A stretch of 64,000 nucleotides of DNA, from the NCBI RefSeq assembly GCF_001039355.2, contig NW_019774469.1:408382-472381 (forward strand). The letters run 5' to 3'. Below the pieces are notes generated by a model. The model was not told where the DNA came from and searched no databases. It saw only the letters and a program-made list of their open reading frames with translations. The position numbers and the translations under genes are program-made. Below, piece after piece: positions 13,501-26,900 of the stretch. Each line of letters opens with the position of its first letter. Positions within the stretch are counted from its first letter, which is position 1. Source of the DNA: Lingula anatina. Taxonomy: Eukaryota; Brachiopoda; Lingulata; Lingulida; Lingulidae.

Positions 13501-16500
13501 AATTTTTCAACACAACAGATATAACGGAAGCAGGTGCGTTGCCTTCCATGCTAAATAACAGTTTCAAATGAAAGGAAAAAAATACACAATGAATCCAAGC
13601 TAAACTGCAGTCTTCAATTAAAGGAAGGAAATATATTTTCAGGATGTCCAAATGAATAATCTTTCCCATGAATCATTCATAAACCTGACATATGTGTTGT
13701 ACGTCATTATCTCTCTCATAAGGTCATATTAGCAAATCTATGTAACACATGGTTAGCTAAGACCCCATTCTCAGAGATTAGATCGATCCAACTAGATCGA
13801 CCTCACTCCCTGGGGGTTCAAGCTAAATAGCTGTCAGCCGAGCAGGCACAAAAGTTAATTACTCCCTTACAGCTTGTAGTAAGCAGGACGGACATTTAGC
13901 GACCGTTCACATGAAAAATCTATTTTCTAAAAATCAAAAAATCTATTTGCGGTATCTTGTGATCACGGTCTGTGCCCTGAATACCCCACGGCGTAATTAC
14001 TGGCAGAGCGAGCCAGTTAATTCCAAAGCTGTAATTAATTCTCGGCTGCACTCAGAGGAGATTCTGACACCTTGATGCATGCGCAGTAGTATCTCTAAGC
14101 TGTGGAGTTCATCAGTTTAGTTGTGACGACTCAAGCATACAGACGTGTAATATGGCTAGTGGTAGTGCTTGTTATTGCACAAAATCGACAAACATATTTA
14201 CTTTACTGCAACCTCCATTTACTTTCTAACTTCCTACTGCGCATGCGTCAAGATATGAGAATCTCCTCCGAGGGCAGCCAAGAACTAATTATAGCTTTGG
14301 AAGTAACTGGCTCGCACTGCCAGTAATCATGCCATGGGGTATTCAGGGCACAGGCCGTGATCACAAGATACGGCCAATAGATTTTTAGATTTTTAGAAAA
14401 TAGATTTCTCACGTGAACTGTCCCTTAAGCCGGATTATCTGATAGTAATCTAGTGAGACTCCCCACGGGGATAGATCGATCTAAAATCTATGGGAATGCA
14501 CCCTAAGTGTCCCCTCCTTTCCTGGATGTCAGAAGGTTATACCAAAATCTACTCAACCCCACCTCACTACTAGCAGACCTTAGGATATTGATGAAGAAAA
14601 CAAAGCAACAAAACATTTGAAACATTCAGGCCAATCTAAATTTAGTAAAAATCAGTTTTATAAAATCCTCATCAGGAGGAGACAAAAAATCAATGTGCTC
14701 GGTTGATTCTTTCCCATCGTCAGACCAAAAATTCAGAATGCGCCTTTGGTTTTCTCCCATCACGTGTGGCATTTTGCACCTACGTAACACGTGGCTTCAT
14801 GACAGAAATTTACAAACAGCTGCTGCAGGAGTAGGAATAGGTGCATTTCCAGAGAGAAAGAAAAATTACATGCTGAATCTGAGGTTGCAGTCCATCTTCA
14901 CAGTCAATTGGTATAAGTATAAATACTACACATACTTGTACTAAGCCATTAATCTTTCACGCTATAATCTGTATCTACAGGCCTTGTAATGTGTATAAGC
15001 TGATTAACAGCCCGGGAGCCACCGGCTCATATGACGGTTATTTTGGAGAACTTTAGATTTGGCCTCGTTTTTNTGGGGGGGGGGGGGGGGGGGCTTTTTT
15101 TTTTATTTTTTTTGGAGAACGGGCGAAAATCCGTGCGCGCGCAGGATGTCATCCATAAAATTAAAAAAGTGTGGCCTAAACCTGACATATGCATGTACAT
15201 AAGTATCTCTCTTATAAGGTCATATTAAGTAAATCTATGTAACACATGGTTTGGTAAGTGCCCCCTCCTTTCCTGGATGTCAGATACCATTAGATTTTAG
15301 ATCGATCTATCCCCGTGGAGAGTCTCACTAGATTACTGGCAGATAATCCGGCTTGAATGACCGTCCAGCCTACTACAAGCTGTAAGGGGGTAATTAACTT
15401 TCGTGCCCGCTCGGCTGACAGCTATTTAACATGAACCCCCAGGGAGTTGGGTCGATCTAGTTGGATCGATCTAAACCTCTGGGAATGGGGTCTAAGGCCT
15501 TAGGATCTTGATAAAGAAAACAAAGCAACAAAACATTTGAAACATTCAGGCCAAATCTAAATTGTAGTAAAAAAAACAACCCCTCTAAATTAGTTTTAAA
15601 AAATCCTCATCAGCAGGAGACAAAAAATTAATGTCCTCGGTTGATTCTCTCCCATCATCAAACCCAAAATTCAGAATGCTCCTTTGATTTTCTCGCATCA
15701 CGTGTGGCATTTTGCACCTAGGTAACACGTGGCTTCATGACAGAAATTTACAAACAGCTGCTACAGGACTAGGAATAGGTGCATTTTCAGAGAGAAAGAA
15801 AAATTACATGCTGAATCTGAGGTTGCAGTCCATCTTCACAGTCAACTGGTATAAGTATAAATACTACACATACTTGTACTAAGTCATTAATCTTTCACGC
15901 TATAATCTGTATCTACTGGCCTTGTAATGTGTATAAGCTGATTAAGCTAAGTAGTTACTGGTTAGTAGAAGTGCATGCATGCATGCTTTCTTTCTTTCTT
16001 TCCATTTCTAAAATCAACAGTATTACAAAAGAAGCCAACATGTTGTTGAACTTCATATACCACGTTATGTAATAAAAACGGGAAATTAAAGAAATATCTC
16101 ATCTAAACAAAATTCCCGCAGATTAATTTAGTTCAAAATAACGAATGAATAACCCAAAATATGATCTATTTTATCTCAGCATTAAAATCATGTGCAACAT
16201 TTAAATAAAAGGGCGTGTTATGTCTATCTGGACCGTCCAGTCTTAACCCTAACCCAAGGTAATTAAATGCTCGGGCCGGTAAGTGGGCGTGACGAAACGA
16301 TCACCCCACTTTCGCCACACGGCGGGTCAACACAAATACTGACCTTTCAAAGAGTAGTCTTAGCACCAAAAGCACCACTGCTAAAGGGATAGGATACCAA
16401 ATGAGATCTTGCACTTGTGGATGATATATTCCATTATCTGTATTTTCTAAATGTTTCCATGTAAAGCCTTCTGGAAGCCAAAATCTTTCGTTCCAAAACA

Positions 16501-16528
16501 ATGAACACAACGTCCGCCATGCTTCCAT
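1916..16528 (-). CDS. CerS: Ceramide synthase (CerS/LASS family), nine coding exons, C-terminus not found
   Basis: Multi-pass ER membrane enzyme that N-acylates sphingoid bases with fatty acyl-CoA to make (dihydro)ceramide. Coding exons in transcript order: 16344-16528, 8804-8930, 8401-8507, 6589-6646, 4927-4977, 4566-4658, 4229-4357, 3369-3475, 1916-2084. All junctions are GT-AG and phases are consistent, giving 342 codons. Residues 1-62 hold the N-terminus and first membrane segment. About residues 80-140 match the Hox-like domain seen in most animal CerS. About residues 140-335 form the TLC domain, with the Lag1p motif near 215-250 (paired His, then HD, then D). The start codon has good context (G at -3, G at +4). 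The usual acidic tail exon is missing; it may lie beyond position 1 or be the weak candidate at 353-401. Intron 1 is 7.4 kb and full of repeats. The paralogue is not assigned, since invertebrates often have one to three. Confidence 0.95.
2640..2764. repeat. Minisatellite, ~27-bp unit
   Basis: About five tandem copies of aataataaattgggtacatg with small spacers, in the last recognised ceramide synthase intron. Confidence 0.85.
3571..3640. repeat. AAAT microsatellite
   Basis: Near-perfect aaat repeats about 95 bp upstream (minus-strand sense) of ceramide synthase exon 8. Confidence 0.9.
3886..4064. mobile_element. Family B palindromic element, copy B2
   Basis: Left arm: cccattcaaaacagaagactt ... 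gggtcaaatatggcgaccca. Right arm: gtgggtcggccatatttgac ... ctattctgaatggga. The interior has rearranged palindrome pieces and no coding frame. Lies in the intron between ceramide synthase exons 7 and 8. Confidence 0.8.
4136..4228. repeat. GTG-rich microsatellite next to a ceramide synthase donor
   Basis: (GTG)n with TGTG and a terminal G run. On the minus strand it begins about 8 nt inside the intron after exon 7. Confidence 0.9.
4229..4357 (-). CDS. CerS: Ceramide synthase exon 7: Lag1p catalytic motif
   Basis: Forty-three codons, phase 0 at both ends. The translation contains the paired histidines ([12 protein letters not shown]), the conserved N-x-x-R-x-G segment and the [10 protein letters not shown] end of the Lag1p motif, the catalytic core of ceramide synthases. 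The GT donor at 4228-4227 is followed after only about 8 nt by the long GTG/CAC simple repeat at 4136-4222, which is in the intron. Confidence 0.93.
4509..4545. repeat. AAT microsatellite next to a ceramide synthase donor
   Basis: About 12 ata/taa units. On the minus strand the tract starts about 20 nt after the exon 6 donor (4565-4564). Confidence 0.9.
5394..5594. mobile_element. Family B palindromic element, copy B3 (diverged)
   Basis: Contains gatcaaatattgctgatcca and, inverted, ggaggccatatctgatccgt, flanked by gatccacagactagc and ggtctgtagattaac. Located in the intron between ceramide synthase exons 4 and 5. Confidence 0.65.
8401..8930 (-). CDS. CerS: Ceramide synthase exons 2 and 3: Hox-like domain
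   Basis: Exon 2 is 8804-8930 and exon 3 is 8401-8507, separated by a 296-bp intron. Together they encode the Hox-like region of CerS, including a WFRLRRN segment corresponding to the WF-R-RRN signature that follows helix 3. In known CerS proteins this domain is truncated relative to true homeodomains. Presence of the domain fits the CerS2-6 type rather than CerS1, which lacks it. Confidence 0.9.
9037..9265. mobile_element. MITE-like family A, copy A1 (diverged)
   Basis: Carries the family landmarks gacctaactccctgggggtt, agctttta(g)taggcag and agtgagactccccagg in order. Family A elements are ~200-230 bp with ends built on ccattcycagagattagatcgatc. Confidence 0.65.
10400..12330. other. Unrecognised, CpG-richer block in ceramide synthase intron 1
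   Basis: Composition differs from the AT-rich flanks. Short frames exist (plus 11409-11549 beginning [16 protein letters not shown]; minus 11539-11778 with a charged, helical-looking sequence). None matches a family I know. It may be an old transposon or contain an exon of an unrecognised gene. Ends are not defined. Confidence 0.25.
12331..13679. other. AT-rich intron sequence, nothing recognised
   Basis: Only short A and T runs (a T run at about 13269-13283). No coding or structured element seen. Confidence 0.4.
13766..14505. mobile_element. Family A element A2, interrupted by a nested insertion
   Basis: The left half runs to about 13899 (ending gacggacatttag). The right half resumes at 14425 (ttaagccggattatct) and ends ctatgggaatgcacccta. 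Removing the nested element restores the order seen in the uninterrupted copies A4 and A6. Confidence 0.85.
13900..14424. mobile_element. Nested long-TIR (foldback) element inside A2
   Basis: Arms of about 190 bp are inverted copies: left cgaccgttcacatgaaaaat, right ending gatttctcacgtgaactgtc. Both arms include a gatcacggtctgtgccctga-type block, a ccagttaatt-type block and a gcatgcgcagtag-type block. Flanks ttag (13896-13899) and ttaa (14425-14428) suggest a TTAA target duplication. The ~140-bp centre has no meaningful frame. Confidence 0.85.
15075..15094. repeat. G homopolymer beside a lone N
   Basis: About 19 Gs follow the N at 15073, then a T-rich run. Typical of a difficult assembly join. 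Confidence 0.85.
15180..15947. repeat. Duplicated block, unit 2
   Basis: Second copy of the block described at 13680-15006. It contains family A copy A3 in the opposite orientation to A2 and at a different site, and lacks the nested foldback element. Confidence 0.85.
15289..15492. mobile_element. Family A element, copy A3 (inverted)
   Basis: Reads ttagatcgatctatccccgt ... gtctcactagattactggca ... acccccagggagttgggtcg ... ctctgggaatggggtc, the reverse complement of A4. Confidence 0.85.
16344..16528 (-). CDS. CerS: Ceramide synthase exon 1: start and first membrane segment
   Basis: Begins [19 protein letters not shown], which matches the family N-terminus where a W-rich segment precedes the first transmembrane helix (about residues 42-60). 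It ends in phase 2 at a GT donor (16343-16342). The split Arg codon is completed by the first base of exon 2 at 8930. Confidence 0.93.
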
Positions 16529-16590
16529 TTCGGCCGTCTGCTGAGATCTCGTGCCAGGCGAGATTTTACGTGAACTCTCTGAAATCGAGG
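16529..16590. promoter_or_regulatory. Compact bidirectional promoter between CerS and RPL27
   Basis: Only 62 bp lie between the CerS start codon (minus strand) and the pyrimidine tract taken as the RPL27 transcription start (plus strand). The interval has CpG-containing, partly palindromic sequence (gagatctcg; ctcgtgccaggcgaga) and no clear TATA box. Head-to-head spacing this tight implies shared core promoter elements and probably overlapping 5' untranslated transcription. The role is inferred from gene arrangement. Confidence 0.6.
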
Positions 16591-16625
16591 CTTTTCCTTT
16601 TCGTGCAGGCCGCCATATTGCCTAG
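16591..16625 (+). other. RPL27: Probable non-coding exon 1 of RPL27 with 5'-TOP tract
   Basis: The sequence starts cttttccttttcgtgcag, a C followed by an unbroken pyrimidine run. That is the terminal oligopyrimidine signature of ribosomal-protein mRNAs, which links their translation to mTOR signalling. It ends at ctag|gtaata, a usable donor. The matching acceptor is tttttag at 17048-17049, eight bases before the RPL27 start codon. A short non-coding first exon is common in animal ribosomal-protein genes. The exact start is inferred. Confidence 0.6.
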
Positions 16626-17027
16626 GTAATACCCAGAATTGGGTGGAAATAAATCCACGATCATCTCAATTATTGGAACTATTTCAAACTTTTGCGTTTG
16701 TGTGAAAATAAAGTGTAAAATTTTCTGTCGACAAGGTTTCTTATGACTAGATGACGGTAGAATTTAGAGGTGTAATCGCTGTCGAAATTCGGCATGTGTT
16801 ACATTTTAAAGGGTGATTCTTGAATGGGCAAGTGCTTTAAAATAAGTGTCGGCAGTTTTTATGGCTACCAAATTTCTGAACAGAAAAAAAAAATAAACTT
16901 CCTATCTAGAGACGCATATTGTTGGTATGTAGGGCCTTGATTAGTGGTTCTTCAAAAACTTTGTTTAGGTTTCAGTTGTTGCGGTCTGAAAAAAAAAAAT
17001 GCATTGTACTATGAGCAGTGTGCATAA

Positions 17028-19637
<2,610 letters not shown>

Positions 19638-19683
19638 ATATTGCCGTCAATTTATTGTACAAAACACAAAAAGACTGTAACAT

Positions 19684-19689
19684 ATTAAA
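19684..19689 (+). terminator. RPL27: Likely polyadenylation signal of RPL27 (ATTAAA)
   Basis: ATTAAA, the commonest variant of AATAAA, lies 47 nt after the stop codon and is followed by a TG/T-rich stretch at about 19718-19740. Short 3' untranslated regions are normal for ribosomal-protein genes. Confidence 0.5.
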
Positions 19690-20767
19690 AAAAGCCAATT
19701 GAAAAGAATAATATACTGTGGTTTCTTGTTCTTTTGTCTATTATGCACCTTTTTGTTATCAAGAAGAAAGCCCAACAAACACAGAAAATGTAACAACTAC
19801 AACAACGCTGTAAACCTCAAAAGAAAAAAAAAGGAAAGTAAGGTAAAGCTGCATCAGGAATGATCTTGTAGAACAGAAGGATTCTTGGTAAAACCACTTC
19901 AAAATTGGGATTCATCGCTGCTGTTGGCCTTGGCTGAAGACTGGCATGAAATGGGATTCCTTTTACCACTAAGTAAAATTGTTTGAGAATATTGTCTCCC
20001 CTTACTTTTTTAGTCGGCCAGTTGGTTAAATATCACCTGCCCAATCCAAATAACAGCCAGTATTTTAGCGATTTTAGAATGATGTCAATTTAAGATGCCC
20101 AATCTTTAAATAGCAGATCTGGACACGGAACTGGCTTGTTCGCTCCCCCCATTGTTTTGTGGAGGTGGAACAATTAATGAGACAAATGCAAATAAAGAAA
20201 GGTTCCATCCCTGACTGTCTCCGCTACTCGTCGCAGAAAAAAAAGTGATTTTTTTCATCCCGACCCTCACCTGAACATAATCCTTGATCCCGCAGCGCGC
20301 TGTTAAACCAATGATGTTTTATTTTATTTCGCTGAGTATTTGTAGTGCATCCCAACTGAAATAACGTGCACTGGAATATATTACCCATGGTGATAATTTG
20401 ATCACCATGAACAGATATGGTTCAGTTTTCCTTTGATTGTGGTAGGTGCGACAGCAGATGTGCGCATCTAACGCATCCGCTGTGCACAGTTGTAAAACCA
20501 TAGAAGTAAAAGTGATTGCTGATCTTTACCTTATGTTTCCATTTAACAGTTAGTTATACTTTAATTATATAGTTAGGTACCTGTAACGGACACCCTTGGG
20601 TTCCTAATACTAACTTATTACAGAAATGCAAATGATGACATGAACAACAGAAAGTTTGAATGAGTGACTCAAGATAACTGGCAAAAACTGTTGAATAAGA
20701 AGAAGAATAAAAAAGTTAAGGATTTTAAGTTCAAATTGTCGATGATATGCACTTCGGCAAGCATTTT

Positions 20768-20801
<34 letters not shown>

Positions 20802-20827
20802 ATTCTCTCCTCTTTCTCTACGCGGTT

Positions 20828-20870
20828 GATTTGTGCATAGAAGTAGTTTCTCTACTTCTATGATTTGTGC
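20828..20870. repeat. Perfect hairpin flanked by direct repeats
   Basis: CATAGAAGTAG (20836-20846), a 5-nt loop, then CTACTTCTATG (20852-20862). The hairpin is flanked by gatttgtgc on both sides. Confidence 0.8.
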
Positions 20871-20929
20871 TAGCGCAACTCTTGGTTCGACTCGTCTTGG
20901 AATTACTGACAGAAAACGCCCCCTACACT

Positions 20930-21056
20930 TGAGTGGGAGGAGGAAGCACACACTCTAGTGAAAGTTGGTGACGGTGACCTAAGTTTTTAACTTACTTTAC
21001 AGCCACCAGATACTGGTTACAAGAAGACCTGAGTTTACGGATAACATATTTAGGTA
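20930..21056 (+). other. Candidate non-coding first exon (weak)
   Basis: This short segment ends at atttag|gtaggt, a usable donor, and lies just after a GC-richer patch. It has no conserved coding frame. It could be a 5' exon of GALNT or of a non-coding transcript, or chance. Confidence 0.15.
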
Positions 21057-22035
21057 GGTTGCTTTCGTTGATTATCTTAGCATCGTAGAACGGTAAATAG
21101 AAATGGGTTTTGCTGTGTCACAAACTTCGGTCCCTCGATTCTCGTTGACACGACTACGCAGTTCGCTTTGAGACAATTCGGACTTCACAAATTTACTGCA
21201 CAATCTTTTCTCATGTTCTCACTGGTTAGATAGGTGTGATTTATAAGTACATAGGTGAATTAAGTGCTGAATCGTTATCAAAGTATCCCTGGTGACATGT
21301 AGGATATCTAGAAATTAGTTATTTTAAAGAAAATTTGAAGAAATGAGTTCAAAGTTCCGAGGGAGGGACCCCCTTTTTACTGTCCTTACGGTTTACGCTG
21401 GGGAGAAGATGTGATCCTGAAATGGGTGGTGTGGTCATAGGCAATTACATGACTTATATATCTTTTATGTGCATTTTTTATAAAAGTAAAAGATATCATT
21501 CAAATAAAATTGATAATTACACAAATGGTTAAACACATATTAGTAAGTGCAAGTCATGGGGATGGGCCAGTGATAACCAACACATTTCAAGTGTAAAAGT
21601 AAAGAAAAATCTTTAAATCATTTTAAGATAACTGTGCAATAGTCAGCAGCTGTTAATTATCTTCAATCTGATCATGTATCTTTTATTTTATATTTTATAA
21701 CTTGCTTAACCGCTTGAACTGTCCCTTTAATTCCCTTTAATGTGATCTGTTAAATCTAATTTGATAAAACAAATTGAAACCATCAAACCACATCTCAGTT
21801 GACATGATCTCATAGTAGTTAACCACTAAGGAAGATGAGAAGAATTAATGGTCTGGTTGAAATGAAGAGGAATTCATCACATGATGATAGAGTTTTTAGA
21901 GGACTTAGAACAATTTTTTGTTCTGCTGATCCATCCTCTCCATTAGTGCAACTTTCAGGGGTTATTGACTGACTCTGAGAAATAAAGATTTCTACAATAT
22001 ATGTTAACTGTTCCTTGTGCCCCTTCTCCCCCCCG

Positions 22036-22469
22036 NNNNNNNNNNNNNNNNNNNNNNNNNNNNNNNNNNNNNNNNNNNNNNNNNNNNNNNNNNNNNNNNN
22101 NNNNNNNNNNNNNNNNNNNNNNNNNNNNNNNNNNNNNNNNNNNNNNNNNNNNNNNNNNNNNNNNNNNNNNNNNNNNNNNNNNNNNNNNNNNNNNNNNNNN
22201 NNNNNNNNNNNNNNNNNNNNNNNNNNNNNNNNNNNNNNNNNNNNNNNNNNNNNNNNNNNNNNNNNNNNNNNNNNNNNNNNNNNNNNNNNNNNNNNNNNNN
22301 NNNNNNNNNNNNNNNNNNNNNNNNNNNNNNNNNNNNNNNNNNNNNNNNNNNNNNNNNNNNNNNNNNNNNNNNNNNNNNNNNNNNNNNNNNNNNNNNNNNN
22401 NNNNNNNNNNNNNNNNNNNNNNNNNNNNNNNNNNNNNNNNNNNNNNNNNNNNNNNNNNNNNNNNNNNNN
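22036..22469. other. Assembly gap (434 Ns)
   Basis: Continuous run of N after a C-rich stretch. Any open frame across it is meaningless. Confidence 0.99.
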
Positions 22470-23747
22470 AAACACAGTTTGTTATTGGGTACACACAAAT
22501 GACCTATATTCTCAAATTTTGGAATTGAGAGAGCATTCCAAGGTCATCAGCCACCACTAATAAAAAATAAAAAGTATTGTTAAAGTAAAAGTTGGAAACC
22601 ATGATTGGGTTGAGATCTTAAATACCAGTACTTTTTTTTCTCCTAAATATATGTCAATCCTGAAAAAAAAATTCTTGAGATTTTTTGTCAACTAAAAGAT
22701 GGACAGCCAACACTGATGACAGCAAGGTCAGCATTTCAGGGTTTTTTTCGCCTCATGAATAACCCCACACAGGCTCCTATGGGCCATGGTAAACTGGCAC
22801 AGGTGATCATTGTAAGTAGTTAACATGTTGTTGGACAAGGGCCAGTGGACGGTCAGTGGTCTTGCTCACTTACTTAACTCATGTGTTCATGGACGCATGC
22901 TCTGTAATTTTAAAATTGTCAAGAGTTGATGTGTGTTAGATGACATCATTGGGGTAGAATTAACACAGGTCAGGATAGGTTTATTAATGGGATTGAATAC
23001 CAGAGTAGCACTTTATTCATTTACCCAATAATAGAAGATGTGTTGATTTTATTACTTTGGGGAATACAAATGTGTATCTGAAATTGCGTAGAATCTCGAT
23101 TAGATTTTGATTGACAGTGGCCCCTTTCAGTCAACATTGTGCTTTGTTCTATCTCTCTATCTCCCCCCCCNATGATGAGGGTACACTGGTCCCTAGTCGA
23201 CTTAACGACGTGTTTGTCTTCAACCCTCTCTTCCCCTCTCTGTGGCAGTCCCTGTGATACCTGCCAACCCTCCCCCCCCCCCCCCCCCCCCCCCGGCCAT
23301 CCGGTTAATCTGGTTTCTAACCTTCCTGTCCTTTAGGCAAAGCATGCAACTAATTCCAGTTACAAAGCTAGCAAGTGGGTCAACAGAGAGATTAGATAGG
23401 ATTTCTGTGATTAGACACTAAAACCTGTCGTGATGGGCAAGGCAGTGTGGTTGTGAAGTCACCACAGTCTCAACATGATCTAGGCATTTTAGTTGTCAAC
23501 TGTGTATGCTGTACACTGCCACTTCCAGCTATTACTAACTGAACTATCCTCTCACTGTCTCCTCCTGCTCTCTATTCCTTTTAACAGGCTAACACAATTA
23601 ACATGGTACTAGACATGATGGCTTAAGAGAATGGCATCTGGAAATGGTTGAGCGAAACTTTGATGGCGAGGAAAACTCTGATGGGATTTGGTAATGTTTG
23701 GGAGATCTGCATGATGTAATGCAATCAAATTGCCTTTTGCTGTATAG

Positions 23748-23790
<43 letters not shown>

Positions 23791-26030
23791 TTTTTATCAA
23801 GATAGAACATGGCACCTTATTTGTTCTAATGAGAGTAATCAAGGAGTAATGAAGTAGACGCAAGATGGATAGACTCGGCCATATACCATTCTCATAGTAT
23901 TACACATGTCTGCCATTGACATAAGTGAATTAATCTGTATTAAACGATCATCCTGGTAATACCGTTCTCCACCTTGTGGGTACTGATAGATGAATGACTT
24001 GATTACTTACAGCAAATTGAGTTCTGATTGATCAATCATTCAACTAATGCCTAGCGTGGTCTACCTGGCTGCCGTCAGATAGGAGAGGATTTCAAACGAG
24101 GGGAATTTCTGTCATAAGATCAATGGATTGATAGGAAACTGGCTGCCTGTGTTCAGTTGAGCTGGTACCAGAGAAGGATCAACCCATCTCCAGTGGAAAT
24201 GCGCCCTAGGCTAAGTTAATTAAGTTTTAGTGGTAAAGATCAGTCACCAGCTCCAGTGGAAATAGATTCCACTGTCATATTTTGTCATTAAATGATGCTG
24301 TCTCTGCTTTGCGATAGACCTGACCTGGTAAGTTGCTTTTTGCAGTGGATGCACATGAGAAGACTTAAAGAGGACAGTTTTATTTGAGAAAATAATGGAT
24401 CATTTGTGAAGGTTTTTATTATTTTCTTAAAGGTTCCTTGATGTTTACTGAACTTTTTGTATGTATTCAAACTAAATAGAAACAGAGACTTAAAATTTTG
24501 GCTACAATTCAAGTCATAGTCAACTAATTTAGGTTGCTTTACCTCATTCACCATGCAGTTGACTGCTACAAGCAAAAAAGGCTTGTCTCACATATTAATT
24601 TATACAGCTTAATAGAATACAAAACAAGGGGTTTAGTTCATAGTGTCTACCGCTGCATGTCACATAATAAAAGGATGCTTGATAAATATTTATCAGTTCT
24701 GGAAACTGAGAAGATTTATGGATAAAACACAAGAGCTCAGTAGGAATTCTCAGTTCAGTGAATACTGTATTAGTATTTACATTGGAAGTGGGCTGAAATA
24801 AACCTAAATCTGATTGTGGAAGAATAGAAACCCCAGCTGTTAACAACCGTGGCCGTGACATTGTTTTGATTATGATATATAGTACATTGAACCTACAGTA
24901 ATTACTGGATCTTTTAAATGGGGGAAATTACACATTTGACAGATGTAGTTTTTTAAGTCATAAAATCTTGAAATTGGAACATTTTCAGTGACTTGTAGCA
25001 ACAAAATGAAAAAGCAAGCGACTGTATATTTTTAGTCTATGCAGCACAAATGTCATATAGGAATATTGTTTGTGATTATAAAGTCATGTATCTAAAAGTT
25101 TTATAATTTTGCCTATTAAAAAGATACATGTATTAAATACCATACTTTTAATCATGCCTACAGCAATCACATTTAAAATTCGTATTTATGTATCATTCTT
25201 TGTCGCATCCATAAAGTTCAAATAGCATGCTATAGTTACAGTATCTGAGGGAGCACTAACACTCAGCAATTTACTAGTAGCTAAATGCTAAAACTGAAAA
25301 AAACTGAAAACTGACTTATGTTGGCTAAACAAAAAAATGGTCAATTTGACTTGTTTTAGTCAAATTTAAACCTTTTGGATTAAAAAAAGTGATGAAAAAG
25401 TAGCGATTTGAGAAAAAAACAATTACCGGGCAGCGCTAGCCCACACACTGCATTGTTCTTCTTGATATATGTAAGTGTCTGCTGTAGTGTTGGGGCACAT
25501 TTCACCAAATACTAGTGAATAAAACTCATAAATTTGTCCAGATTTGATGCCAAAATGTTAGTCTTGGTACTTGAAACCCAAGATGAGTGTCAGAGTCAGA
25601 AGCAGTTGTTTTAAATGTGTTACTGGGAATCCATGCTAGGTTCAAATACTAGTAATTTAAAAACCTTTAATTAAGAAATGTATATTTTTAGATTTACCTG
25701 GAAATGAAGTCCACAGTTTTGACAAAAAAAAAAATAGAAAAAAAAGTGAGCAGGGTTGTACTAGTAGCCTGATATCATATAACTTAAGTGGTGTAGTTTG
25801 TTTTATGATTTATGCCCTCTTGTAAAATCTGTTCAATCTGAAACCACCTCCGCGGGGACAGATTGGTGACAAATATCATGAAACTTCTCCCATACTGCAG
25901 CAATGCAAAGTTCAGCAAAGAAGACGTAGAGATGTTCACACAGGAAGATGATTTATGATACCTGTCAACTTCTGTGGCCTGGTTGATTGTTAACATGAAG
26001 GTCATGGCTTCTACCTCACCTGAAGACTCT
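22470..26030. other. Intergenic, no gene recognised
   Basis: Contains a lone N at 23171 beside a C run, a C homopolymer at about 23271-23294 and a (GT)n at 23749-23784. No conserved frame seen. Confidence 0.4.
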
Positions 26031-26250
26031 AAGACCCCATTTCCAGAGATTAGATCGATCTACTTTAGATCGACCTAACTCCCTGGGGGTTCACGCTAAA
26101 TAGCTGTCAGCCGGGCGGACACGAAAGTTAATTACCCCCTTACAGCTTGTAGTAGGCGGGACGGACATTTAAGTCAGATTATCTGAAAGTAATCTAGTGA
26201 GACTCCCCGCGGGGATAGATCAATCTCAAAGCTCTGGGAATACAGCCTTA
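26031..26250. mobile_element. Family A element, copy A4 (best uninterrupted plus-orientation copy)
   Basis: Starts accccatttccagagattag and ends ctctgggaatacagcctt. Internal landmarks: cctaactccctgggggttca, ttacagcttgtagtaggcgg, agtgagactccccgcgggga. No coding frame. Confidence 0.85.
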
Positions 26251-26304
26251 AAGACCTGGTGTACAGGAATGTGGTCTTGGATAAAGAATTGTAAGAGTCA
26301 AATA

Positions 26305-26484
26305 CAAGGCTTGACACTAACTTTTTTCAATACTGGCCCAAGATATTGGTATAAAATATTGCAAGGATGATTTGACACATGAAATTTTACTTGCTCTTTG
26401 GGCCAGTCACCCCATCAATTCAATGGCCCTAGGTTGGTTTTCAGTGGCCCAGGGCCGGTGGGCCACCCTTAATGTCAAGCCCTG
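26305..26484. mobile_element. Short TIR element with caaggcttgaca / tgtcaagccctg ends
   Basis: Left end caaggcttgacactaac and right end ttaatgtcaagccctg are inverted copies. The flanks share an aaata-like repeat. The interior repeats ggccca/gggcca motifs. Resembles non-autonomous hAT-type elements of many invertebrates; the class is inferred. Confidence 0.7.
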
Positions 26485-26859
26485 AAATAATCCTCTAGTA
26501 TTATTATGTGGTGCTCAGAGACAGCTGACGAGGTTATAATTTGGAAACATCACTTCCATGTCATAGGTAACTGCCCCACCCCCCTTGCACCTCCATTCTC
26601 TTAACTATCACACAGGGACGCTTTAAGATTTAGTGTATTGGATTGCATTTTCGGATAAAGAATTGAAGAGTCAAATTTTCCAGTGCTACTCTATTTTAAT
26701 TGCGTGGCACACTCAGACAGGTAGCCAGTACTGGACTTTAAGGCACTGGTACCTTCTCCATGTATGTTTACCCTCTGAGGTAGCTGACCTTCCCCCCCCC
26801 CCCCCCCTCCCCTCTCAAATTATAATCACTACATATCATGATACAGCTTTGGGTTTTCA

Positions 26860-26900
26860 TTGAGTTTTCATTGAGTTGAGTTTTCATTGAGTTTTCATTG
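26860..26900. repeat. Short tandem gttttcattga repeat
   Basis: Four closely spaced copies of gttttcattga(gtt). Confidence 0.8.

Larger units (their letters stand above)
13680..15006. repeat. Duplicated block, unit 1
   Basis: Left part 13680-13760 matches 15180-15256; right part about 14575-15006 matches 15500-15947 closely (shared phrases such as cattcaggcca and cattaatctttcacgctata). Unit 1 contains family A copy A2 with a nested second element. Confidence 0.85.
19740..22035. other. Intergenic region between RPL27 and the assembly gap
   Basis: Holds a 32-bp A run (20769-20800) and a perfect 11-bp hairpin at 20836-20862. A ctgtccctttaa end-like motif lies near 21718-21729, possibly the terminus of an element related to the nested one at 13900. 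No convincing coding exon. Confidence 0.4.

Noticed and set aside
21819-22560. Open frames of 160-218 codons on both strands
   Set aside because: They run through the N gap; their length is an artefact.
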